64,000 nucleotides of DNA from Bdellovibrio sp. (GTDB lineage Bacteria > Bdellovibrionota > Bdellovibrionia > Bdellovibrionales > Bdellovibrionaceae): assembly GCA_014376435.1 (NCBI GenBank), contig JACMRL010000004.1:62001-126000 (forward strand), given 5' to 3'. The translations under genes and the position numbers were made by a program. The notes under the pieces were generated by a model. It saw only the letters and a program-made list of their open reading frames with translations, did not search any database and had not been told where the DNA came from. Each line of letters opens with the position of its first letter. The stretch's first letter is position 1. This document shows, piece after piece, positions 36,097 through 42,269 of the stretch.

Positions 36097-36501
36097 TTAA
36101 ATTCGGTCCATAAACTGACGTGCAGTGATAATATCTACGTTTTGAAATTTTTTAAGAACAAGTAAGTCACGTCTGTCGCCGCTTACAATATAAGTGCATT
36201 TACCTTCGACAGCACATTCTAAAACACGGTTATCGGCTGGACATCTTGGAATCGCATTGATTGTCTGTGTAGGAATAACTATTTCAGCAATAGAAAAAAT
36301 AGGTGAAGTTAAAGTCTTCATTTCATGAGCAGTAAGGCCAAATTTATCGGAACTCATTACACGCTCTGCTTCTTCGATTAAAAAAGGTGACGTCACCCAG
36401 ATAAATTTTTTAGATAAAGCAGCCTGTACTACCTTCAATGGCAGCCCACCAAATAAAAGAGCAGAAACTGTAATATTGGTGTCAACAACAGCGCGAATCA
36501 T
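36097..36501 (-). CDS. PIN-domain toxin (COG1569-like)
   Basis: Predicted RNase toxin of a toxin-antitoxin pair. PIN acidic residues are Asp7 (VVDTN), Glu43-Glu44 (LIEEAER), Asp90 (PADNRVLECA) and Asp108 (SGDRRDLL). The 134-residue length and order fit the PIN family found with ribbon-helix-helix antitoxins. It starts 5 bp after the antitoxin gene. It may stabilise the island by post-segregational killing (inference). Confidence 0.85.
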   Translation of the reverse strand: MIRAVVDTNITVSALLFGGLPLKVVQAALSKKFIWVTSPFLIEEAERVMSSDKFGLTAHEMKTLTSPIFSIAEIVIPTQTINAIPRCPADNRVLECAVEGKCTYIVSGDRRDLLVLKKFQNVDIITARQFMDRI

Positions 36502-36506
36502 ATGCT

Positions 36507-36746
36507 TTAAGTACGCTTGCGCAAAGTGGAAAGCACATCTTCAACAACTGAAGGCTTAAAGCCCTTTTTTTTGAGTCTTTTTGAAACGGCTTTTTGTGTC
36601 TGCTCAAATTCACTGGTGCTCATATATTTACGAACTGCTTCGCGCAGATATTCACTAATTGTTCTATGTTCAGCTTTTGCATGTTTTTGAATTTCAAGTT
36701 CAAACTCAGGTGGGACGGAAAAAGCTACTACTTTGGTTGTACGCAT
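36507..36746 (-). CDS. Ribbon-helix-helix antitoxin
   Basis: 79 residues: a short beta strand (KVVAFSVPPEFELEIQKHA) and helix region (RTISEYLREAVRKYM) like CopG/MetJ-type DNA-binding proteins, followed by a charged tail that would bind the toxin. ATG 36746 has a perfect AGGAGG. It precedes the PIN gene as antitoxins usually do, and an operator-like palindrome lies just upstream. Confidence 0.85.
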   Translation of the reverse strand: MRTTKVVAFSVPPEFELEIQKHAKAEHRTISEYLREAVRKYMSTSEFEQTQKAVSKRLKKKGFKPSVVEDVLSTLRKRT

Positions 36747-36764
36747 AAAAGCCTCCTGCCTGAA

Positions 36765-36794
36765 ATTATACCTAGTTATACTAAGTAATACTAG
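36765..36794 (-). promoter_or_regulatory. Promoter and operator of the toxin-antitoxin pair
   Basis: A perfect TATAAT (minus strand, 36765-36770) stands 13 nt before AGGAGG. Next to it CTAGTTATACT-A-AGTAATACTAG (36772-36794) is a 23-bp imperfect palindrome (9 of 11 pairs), suitable for the ribbon-helix-helix antitoxin. The operator overlaps the last codon of the adjacent recombinase tail. Confidence 0.65.
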
Positions 36795-37011
36795 TGTTTT
36801 TTAGAACTTTGACGAACAAATGCTTCTGAAGCTCCAATTAGTTGAGCTACGTCACAATGTGATCCATACTTTTTAACCAGCTGCTTCAAATTTATAGGAT
36901 TTAATAGCTTAGCTTCTGGATAGGCATCAAGCTCAACACATAAAATCGGCTCAGATAGGTTTAATTGATTTTTGAGGTATAAAACCGGTTCGTCTACTTC
37001 GGTTACTCGCC

Positions 37012-37015
37012 CACC
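37012..37015 (+). other. Internal att junction E2/E3
   Basis: CACC between GGTTACTCGC plus C (E2 right end) and TAATGTCAAGC (left end of the E1/E3 type). The left flank ACTCGCCCACC resembles the tRNA-Leu 3' end CCTCGCGCACC. Confidence 0.6.
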
Positions 37016-37056
37016 TAATGTCAAGCTAAGCGAACTCTTACTTTTAGAAAAATAGG

Positions 37057-37090
37057 AACCCTCAGAAGTAACTTCTGAGGGTTTTGTTTT
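37057..37090 (+). terminator. Intrinsic terminator near the E3 left end
   Basis: AACCCTCAGAAG (37057-37068) and CTTCTGAGGGTT (37072-37083) form a perfect 12-bp stem with TTGTTTT after it. It is the counterpart of the tRNA-Leu terminator at 29767-29800, at the same distance from att. Confidence 0.7.
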
Positions 37091-37284
37091 GTCGGCCGAA
37101 GCAAATTCTTGCTCGTAATGCTGCTTATCAATGATCCAGTCTATCTTTATCGAATCTACGCTCACTTCGACTTTTTTAATAAATTTCTGCACCATGGCTT
37201 TTTTCATATCCTGATCCATTGTTTTTATGACCTTTCTGAAACTTTTAGCAACAGCGGGGAGCATTTCCATAAGCTCCGGTCGAT

Positions 37285-37482
37285 TCATGTCTTTCGCCGA
37301 AATCCCGGCATCGATGTAAACGCCCGTGATTTCACCAAAATTACTGCGCGCGTTTCGATAAGCAACGGCTTCCCGCAGGCGTTGCTCTTGGTTTTTGATT
37401 GAGCCTTCAGGATTTTCAGCCTGCTCTTCGGTTGAAACTCGAATGTATAAAGCGATTTTGTAATTTTTTTTTTATTATCCAT
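37285..37482 (-). pseudogene. E3 recombinase remnant, N-terminal codons out of frame
   Basis: ATG 37482 begins as in E1 (MDNK) but one base is missing in the A-rich stretch after codon 4, shifting the frame; the DNA still matches the E1 catalytic-domain start. This frame itself is meaningless. It shows that E3 cannot make its own recombinase. Confidence 0.75.
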
Positions 37483-37690
37483 CGGTGCCTGTCTTTCTTA
37501 AAGTAGGTGTTAATTTTTCAACTAACTCTGAACTTTTAAGTGACGTAACACTTAAGGGCTTATCTTTTTGGAGCTGGCACATTTGAAAATACACAAGCTC
37601 TGCGAATTCTGCAAGGTTCTGTTTAAATTCATCATCTGGCAATATCGAAAAATCATGAGTTACTTTTAATAGCTCCCATTTTTTCTTCAT
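37475..37690 (-). CDS. Small cytoplasmic protein, E3 copy
   Basis: 71 residues, intact, four differences from the E1 copy at 31374-31589. I start at ATG 37690 (GGAG 4 nt upstream), to match E1, rather than five codons earlier. It remains open although the recombinase behind it is broken, which hints that it may have a function of its own or that the damage is recent. Confidence 0.7.
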   Translation of the reverse strand: MKKKWELLKVTHDFSILPDDEFKQNLAEFAELVYFQMCQLQKDKPLSVTSLKSSELVEKLTPTLRKTGTDG

Positions 37691-37789
37691 AAAACTCCGA
37701 ATCATTTCTATTTAAAACACACTCTTTACTCAATCCGTCATTTTCTTATTCTTTCCTTCAATTAATAGTTCTTTATCCAACAGCTACTA

Positions 37790-37907
37790 TTACCGCCGCC
37801 GCCTTATCTCTTGTCACCAGTAGGGGACCACTTTCTCTAAAGCTTTGTTGGGAGGGATTGGTCTCCTACGATCAGTGGGCAAGAATCAGATAAGGCGGCT
37901 GCGGTAA
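37790..37907. other. Long nested hairpin of cassette E3
   Basis: Outer arms at 37790-37809 and 37888-37907 match at 19 of 20 positions; the single mismatch is at a different place from that in E1 (right arm GGCGGCTGCGGTAA versus GGCGGCGGTGGTAA). The inner arms TAGGGGACCACT (37821-37832) and ATTGGTCTCCTA (37857-37868) pair at 10 of 12 positions as DNA, with one mismatch allowable as G-U in RNA. The stretch 37691-38289 has no gene. Confidence 0.7.
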
Positions 37908-37962
37908 GTGTTTGTATTTGCTTTAATGTTTTTAGAATTCAATTTTATTTATTTTTCAAATG

Positions 37963-37983
37963 ATCACTTCCATTTACAGTGAT
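37963..37983. other. Small stem-loop, E3 copy
   Basis: ATCACT-tccatttac-AGTGAT, the counterpart of 31861-31881 with one base pair changed on both sides. Confidence 0.5.
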
Positions 37984-38201
37984 GACTGAGCTATGCCTTC
38001 GCTTTCGATTTGGCTCATCTGCTTTATCGTTTTTTGTTCTCAAAAAATGAACAAGCCCCTTACTATTTATATTGCAAGGTATGCCAACTTTTCTGAAAAA
38101 TGAGTTAAGTCCTAAATATTATTTAGTAAAATTAAAAAATGTGATTTTTCAAATCTTAAAAAGTTTCAAATAATTTGAAATATAAAATATGAATTCGAAT
38201 C

Positions 38202-38227
38202 TTTTCAATGACTTAAGTCATTGAAAA
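38202..38227. repeat. Perfect 26-bp palindrome in E3
   Basis: TTTTCAATGACTT followed by its exact reverse complement. The E1 counterpart (around 32192-32217) keeps the left half but has three changes on the right. A palindrome of this size in AT-rich DNA upstream of nothing but cassette functions looks like a protein-binding site. The E1-type TTTCAAATAATTTGAAA palindrome is also intact at 38164-38180. Confidence 0.5.
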
Positions 38228-38289
38228 TAATTTGTAAAACTTCAAATTTTGTGAAGACATCCCAATTAATAGACTCAATTTTAAGAATA

Positions 38290-38308
38290 AAAGGCTAACT
38301 TAGCCTTT
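38290..38308. terminator. Degraded bidirectional terminator of E3
   Basis: AAAGGCTAA-C-TTAGCCTTT, the shortened counterpart of 32281-32313. The stem is nearly perfect but the loop is one base and the T tract is short, so it may be weak. It lies 30 bp after the stop of the HExxH gene. Confidence 0.5.
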
Positions 38309-38337
38309 ATCAAAAATTTCGTGTTAAGAGACAAGTA

Positions 38338-39081
38338 TTATCTAACCGCAGGCATGGATGTACTACTTTTAATGACAGCCGCTTCGGCTGGAATAATGGC
38401 CTTCATAAAGTCGACGTAGTTTTTTGATTCAAGACATTTTTTTTCGACTTCGAAAATTTCTTTACCCGTCATTTCAACACCAAATGTTGAAATATATTTA
38501 TCGTAAATAAACTGACCAGGCCTTTCAATTGCGGTCTTGTTATCAAAAGCAAGGCCCTGCTTCGAAAGATTAATATTGGTTTGGTAAGCCCGTCTTTCTT
38601 GGCAAAATAAGCCCTGCATAACAAAGTTGACTTGCCTTTTATTTGCGGCAATAAATTCACTTTTATTTTTTTGCTGTAATCCTTTGATAACAAAGGAACC
38701 AATTGCATCAACAGCTGGATGAGTCTCTAGAAACTGATCAAACTCTTTCTCGTCTCGGACATGCTGTAACTCGTGCGCAATGGCATGAGCTCTCTGACTA
38801 GCAGGTAAGTCTTTGCTGATTAAAATTTCATATTTTTTCGTAACCGGATCTTGGCGCACGCCGCCCCCATTATGACCGGACCTTTTTTCAATTTCAACTT
38901 GTTCAAGAAGCAGAATTTTCACGTCAGAAAATTTGCTGTTCAAATCGTTAAAAATTTTTAAACCTTCAGGGTAATTCATCAATGTCGACGCTGCCGGTGA
39001 ATCTGATGACAACTCCGCATTTGCAAAAGACCCTGAAAGAAGAAAAGCGCACAAGTATATTTTTTTTGATGCAATGTTCAT
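38338..39081 (-). CDS. Secreted zinc-metallopeptidase-like protein (HELQH), cargo of E3
   Basis: 247 residues with a signal peptide (cleavage near SFANA, about residue 22). A zinc-binding motif AHELQHVRDE (HExxH, about residues 102-106) and a downstream ERRAY (about 162-166) that could supply a third ligand resemble small gluzincin-type peptidases. Two cysteines (QGLFCQERR and KKCLES) may form a disulfide. I recognise no precise family. GAGGA precedes ATG 39081. It is followed by the lipoprotein gene on the same strand upstream. Confidence 0.7.
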   Translation of the reverse strand: MNIASKKIYLCAFLLSGSFANAELSSDSPAASTLMNYPEGLKIFNDLNSKFSDVKILLLEQVEIEKRSGHNGGGVRQDPVTKKYEILISKDLPASQRAHAIAHELQHVRDEKEFDQFLETHPAVDAIGSFVIKGLQQKNKSEFIAANKRQVNFVMQGLFCQERRAYQTNINLSKQGLAFDNKTAIERPGQFIYDKYISTFGVEMTGKEIFEVEKKCLESKNYVDFMKAIIPAEAAVIKSSTSMPAVR

Positions 39082-39128
39082 AGAGTCCTCAACGAATTAA
39101 TAGGCTTAAAAGTCAAATAAATGATTTT

Positions 39129-39665
39129 TCATCTTACTGCTGGTTCAACATGACTGCTATCAGGCGAATCATTTCTTTGGGCTTGCTCTGGGCACCAATA
39201 ATCAGAATCGCGTAGTTTTGGGATATAGCTATTTTTTAAGTAGTTGATATTTTCAGTAGTTTTTCGATCATTGACAGAATCTTCTTCTAAAATTTGAAGC
39301 GTGGCTTTTGATCTTGCTTCTAATATGTCAGAAATTCTATCTGGGTGCCAGATTGCCTTCACGGCAGGGTATCGAACATCTAAAGCTATTTCTTTTACTT
39401 GTTTCATTTGAGCTTTAGTAACCGACGTTTGGGGGCGACTTTCCAGTCTTTCAATATACGCGTCTAGAATATAATTGAGCGATCTTAAACGCTTTCCGTT
39501 GAATAAATGGGTTCCAGTATATCCACATTTAACTACTTCTTCAATTTTAGACCAGCCCTCCGTAGGTTCTGAATTCGCTGGAGTACGTACATGATCTTTG
39601 TTCAACTCGTTTGTCGATGCACAGCCAACGACAATTGCGATCGATATTAATACCAAATAATTCAC
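39129..39665 (-). CDS. Lipoprotein of unknown function, cargo of E3
   Basis: 178 residues from GTG 39665 with AAGGAG 5 nt upstream. Lipobox VVGC with Cys15, then a helical mature part (RLRSLNYILDAYIERLES...). Cys47 and Cys163 are also present. It lies 47 bp before the secreted peptidase-like gene on the same strand, so the two are probably one transcript and could be enzyme and partner (inference). Confidence 0.7.
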   Translation of the reverse strand: MNYLVLISIAIVVGCASTNELNKDHVRTPANSEPTEGWSKIEEVVKCGYTGTHLFNGKRLRSLNYILDAYIERLESRPQTSVTKAQMKQVKEIALDVRYPAVKAIWHPDRISDILEARSKATLQILEEDSVNDRKTTENINYLKNSYIPKLRDSDYWCPEQAQRNDSPDSSHVEPAVR

Positions 39666-39852
39666 AATTACTCCTTCACTAAAAAAACGAAGCTAATTTA
39701 GATTGTAACTGGATTTTTTTATTTAGGACATAAGTTCGCTAGACCCTTTGTATAACTGGACTCTTATACAGCTCCGCGATGTACCGCTTTTATTAAAAAC
39801 AAATAAATTCAGGTCGGCCTCGAAATCGAATAGAATACCTTTTTAGGCCCTC
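39666..39852. other. Non-coding stretch at the right end of E3
   Basis: Together with the overlapping remnants to 39974 this is about 300 bp without a working gene. I see only the promoter side of the lipoprotein gene and a short repeat GTATA/TATAC near 39750-39770; nothing convincing. Confidence 0.3.
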
Positions 39853-40014
39853 CTATTTCAATAACATCGCTTTCGGCTATTTTGATGTCTTCGGTTCCTG
39901 AATCAATTAAATCTGAGCCTTATGAACAACATTAGTAATTCGCGGCAGTTGTCCAGTGGAAACAGCTAAAATAGTTACAACCGAGACCGCCGAGATAAGT
40001 TTTTCGAGGCCAAT
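39853..40014 (-). pseudogene. Decayed copy of the 53-residue membrane ORF
   Basis: Same 162-bp length as 32802-32963, with no indels. The start codon is ATT and a TAA interrupts after KAQI (about codon 34), so it cannot make the full protein. Confidence 0.6.
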
Positions 40015-40263
40015 AAAATCTTTTCGCTTTCTACTTCCGTTAGACCATCTAACTTATAATTAAGTCGTCGAATGTTCCGATAATAGTTTTCAATAGCATA
40101 AGGCGTCTTTTTGAAATGCTTCGCCAAGCTATTTGTATCTAGTCCTTCAATCCAACGCAGTTTTGCCAGCTCCGCTAGATTTAACCTTGAGTCACGCCAC
40201 TGTATAGAATACGTTTTATCCATTGCCAGAGGTTCTTCTAGTCTAGGACCGTGGGCACCATAT
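39975..40263 (-). pseudogene. Detached recombinase C-terminal HTH-like domain at the right end of the island
   Basis: Encodes GAHGPRLEEPLAMDKTYSIQWRDSRLNLAELAKLRWIEGLDTNSLAKHF and so on to SRRSRL, closely matching the end of the 32924-34054 frame. Immediately to the right of CACC (40256-40259) the similarity stops and host sequence begins. It has no start of its own. The arrangement is what opening a circular element inside the recombinase gene would leave at the right end. Confidence 0.75.
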
Positions 40264-40692
40264 AATGTAATTTGTCTCATTAACTTGATCTTTAGCCATG
40301 GCAATAACGATTGTTTTTTCCGAACGCTTTTTATCTTGGGTCGTGTCGTAAAACATGGAACCGGCTTTAAAAAATTGATATCCAAAATCGAAAACATCAC
40401 CAACACCTTCGGGCGCCAAAAATTCCATGTTGGTAGTTATGGAAGCCGAAACCGGCGAGCGATTTTTCCAAAAAATGTTTCCCGATTGTTTCAAATAGCC
40501 GGCCGGATAACCGAATCGTTTCGTAAAATAAAAAAGTAGACCGACCAAAAATGCCGCGATCGCAGAAAGTAATCGTTTATTAAAAAAATTGATGAAAATG
40601 AAAAACGACCACAAACTCATCAAGGAAACAATCAGCGCGAAACTATTTTCAAAGGTAAGCTCTTGTTTGATTGGACTACCGTGGAGGTACAT
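40243..40692 (-). CDS. Membrane protein of unknown function, probably truncated at the island edge
   Basis: 149 codons from ATG 40692. Two hydrophobic segments (about residues 18-35 and 40-56) are followed by a soluble part. The last codons (WCPRS) come from the att site and the cassette, so the natural C-terminus is lost or unknown. There is no clear ribosome binding site, and the start is uncertain. I recognise no family. It could also be a remnant of a further inserted element. Confidence 0.45.
   Translation of the reverse strand: MYLHGSPIKQELTFENSFALIVSLMSLWSFFIFINFFNKRLLSAIAAFLVGLLFYFTKRFGYPAGYLKQSGNIFWKNRSPVSASITTNMEFLAPEGVGDVFDFGYQFFKAGSMFYDTTQDKKRSEKTIVIAMAKDQVNETNYIIWCPRS
40256..40259 (+). 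other. Right att junction (E3 / chromosome)
   Basis: CACC with GGACCGTGGG on the left (identical to the E1/E2 junction) and ATATAATGTAATT on the right. The right flank should be the DNA that originally followed the tRNA target. Confidence 0.6.
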
Positions 40693-40814
40693 ATCGATGA
40701 TTAACGCGCCAAGGCGCTTACACGCTCACTTTCTATCGCCAGCTGTATTAAATCTTTGACAGAATATCGATATTTTTAAACCTGTAAACGTGCTAAATTT
40801 TTAAAAAAGGACCC

Positions 40815-42251
40815 ATGATGAAAAATTTAATCTTTGTTATTTTATTTTGTATGACATCAAGCTTAGCCTATGCAGAGCCTTTACCAAAAGCACCCATTGA
40901 TGCAAATCATCCGGGTAGCCTGGTGTACGCACATTCGCTATTCCACGAAACCATCGCAATTCGAGGCCGTAGCGTTGAATTTTATGCGCCCGCTGATTTT
41001 AAAACCAGTGGCGTAAAAATTCCGGTTATTATTTTTGGACACGGGCAAGCCATCGACGTGACTGGGTATCAAGAAACGTTAGAGCACATTGCTCGTAAAG
41101 GTGTCGCGGTTATTTTTCCAACTTACGATACAGGTTTCTTTGATCGCGACTGGCGAAGAATGGCCAATGACTTTGTCAGTTTAAGTCATGATGTTTTAAC
41201 AAAGTACTCGGCTTTTTTAAACTTGGATCAAGTTGTTTTTACTGGTCACTCAAAGGGTGCCTATGTAGCCCTTGTCGCCGCGGGCCTTCCCAACAGTAAA
41301 CAAACAGGCAAACAAATTGTGAAGCCCGCATCTATCGTATTATTTGCACCAGCTGGATTTGACACTGACTACATAAAAAATATTGATCCGTTAACGGCGG
41401 TAACGCTTGTGTGGTCTGATAAGGACTCCATCGTGAGTGAATCGTTGGTTAATCAAATTTATGAACAACTTCCTTCACAAAAAAAACAATTTATAACTGC
41501 AAGCAGTTACAAAGGCACCACGCCTGAACTAAACGCTAATCATTTTTTTCCATTATCAAAAAGTTTTTTCTTCGGTGGAAATGATGGAATATCACCCTTT
41601 CACTTTCAAGGAGTATGGAAATGGCTTTTGGGTGCAACTCAAGATCTTCAGAGCGGCAAAAAGACGGATAATATTTATTTATACGGTAACGAAGCCTTAG
41701 ATACCGGAATTTCAAGCATCAAACACAAGGTTAAAAAAAGCTGGTCGCTCCGCGCCGCTAATGCAAAACAAAGCCAAGAACTTCAAACGGTCGATTACGT
41801 TGATGTTTCAAAATATCTAGGCACTTGGTATCAAATCGCACGCAACCCCCTTTTCTTTGAAGGCAACTGCGCATGCTCTAGACAGGTTTTATCAACAACT
41901 TCTGATTCGAAAATTCAGGTTTATAATTCATGTAATGATGTAACTGTAACGGGTCCCCTTCGTGAAATTAGCGGTTTTGCCACAAACGAAGATCCAATGA
42001 GCAATTCAAAATTCAAAGTTGATTTCGGCTTACCGAAAAAGGGTGACTATTGGATCATCGGTCTTGGTACAAACTACGAATACGCGGTGGTTTCTGATCC
42101 TAGCCGACGTTCACTCTACATTTTGTCGAAAACTCCAACCTTGGATCCGATCCTTTTTAATGAAGCTTTAGCAAAAGCTTCTAGCCAGCTAGACACTTCA
42201 AAACTAATTATGACAATCCAGCAACAATGCCAGTACCCGGTTGTTAATTAA
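40815..42251 (+). CDS. Secreted fusion of an alpha/beta hydrolase and a lipocalin
   Basis: 478 residues. A signal peptide ends near AYA (residue 20). Residues 45-290 are an alpha/beta hydrolase of the dienelactone/PET-hydrolase-like type: nucleophile motif GHSKGAY (Ser near residue 144), oxyanion stretch FGHG, and NANHFF with a likely catalytic His. From about residue 340 a bacterial lipocalin (Blc-like) follows: KYLGTWYQIARNP, then SDPSRRSLYILSKTP. AAGGA lies before two adjacent ATG codons (40815 or 40818). The fusion is unusual; a lipid- or ester-handling role in the periplasm is likely. Confidence 0.8.
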   Translation: MMKNLIFVILFCMTSSLAYAEPLPKAPIDANHPGSLVYAHSLFHETIAIRGRSVEFYAPADFKTSGVKIPVIIFGHGQAIDVTGYQETLEHIARKGVAVIFPTYDTGFFDRDWRRMANDFVSLSHDVLTKYSAFLNLDQVVFTGHSKGAYVALVAAGLPNSKQTGKQIVKPASIVLFAPAGFDTDYIKNIDPLTAVTLVWSDKDSIVSESLVNQIYEQLPSQKKQFITASSYKGTTPELNANHFFPLSKSFFFGGNDGISPFHFQGVWKWLLGATQDLQSGKKTDNIYLYGNEALDTGISSIKHKVKKSWSLRAANAKQSQELQTVDYVDVSKYLGTWYQIARNPLFFEGNCACSRQVLSTTSDSKIQVYNSCNDVTVTGPLREISGFATNEDPMSNSKFKVDFGLPKKGDYWIIGLGTNYEYAVVSDPSRRSLYILSKTPTLDPILFNEALAKASSQLDTSKLIMTIQQQCQYPVVN

Positions 42252-42269
42252 TACGACACCATTTAATTC

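Larger units (their letters stand above)
33205..37015. mobile_element. Serine-recombinase cassette E2 (about 3.8 kb)
   Basis: Bounded by CACC at 33205-33208 and 37012-37015. It holds a recombinase core of a different lineage (now frameshifted), a 53-residue coupled ORF, a nested hairpin with different outer arms, further inverted repeats, a DUF523 gene, a PIN/RHH toxin-antitoxin pair and a C-terminal domain of the second type. Its end sequences differ from those of E1 and E3, so it belongs to a second subfamily. Confidence 0.65.
36791..37288 (-). pseudogene. Composite: E2 C-terminal domain joined at att to the E3 recombinase remnant
   Basis: From 37288 to 37016 this encodes the remains of a recombinase of the E1 type: MNRPELMEMLPAV is fused directly to AKSFRKVIKTMDQD, so about 400 internal codons are missing. 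At CACC (37012-37015) the frame enters the second-type C-terminal domain, GGRVTEVDEPV... with an HTH-like stretch (NLKQLVKKYGSHCDVAQLIGASEAFV). The E1 recombinase shares the sequence up to this site and then runs into the tRNA instead. Confidence 0.7.
37012..40259. mobile_element. Serine-recombinase cassette E3 (about 3.2 kb), degraded sister of E1
   Basis: Bounded by CACC at 37012-37015 and 40256-40259. It keeps the E1-type small ORF, nested hairpin and AT-rich region, but its recombinase is deleted and frameshifted. Cargo is a secreted HExxH protein and a lipoprotein. Its right end is the detached C-terminal domain next to the host gene at 40260. Confidence 0.65.

Noticed and set aside
36791-37482. 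E3 recombinase as a functional small recombinase
   Set aside because: The first codons are out of frame and the catalytic domain, recombinase domain and zinc ribbon are missing.
40111-40539. Plus-strand open frame across the right island border
   Set aside because: It is antisense to the recombinase tail and to the membrane-protein frame, has no ribosome binding site and has no protein-like features.
40706-40717. GCGCC-AA-GGCGC palindrome as a terminator
   Set aside because: The loop of two bases is too short and there is no T tract; it may be a chance palindrome in front of the truncated gene.
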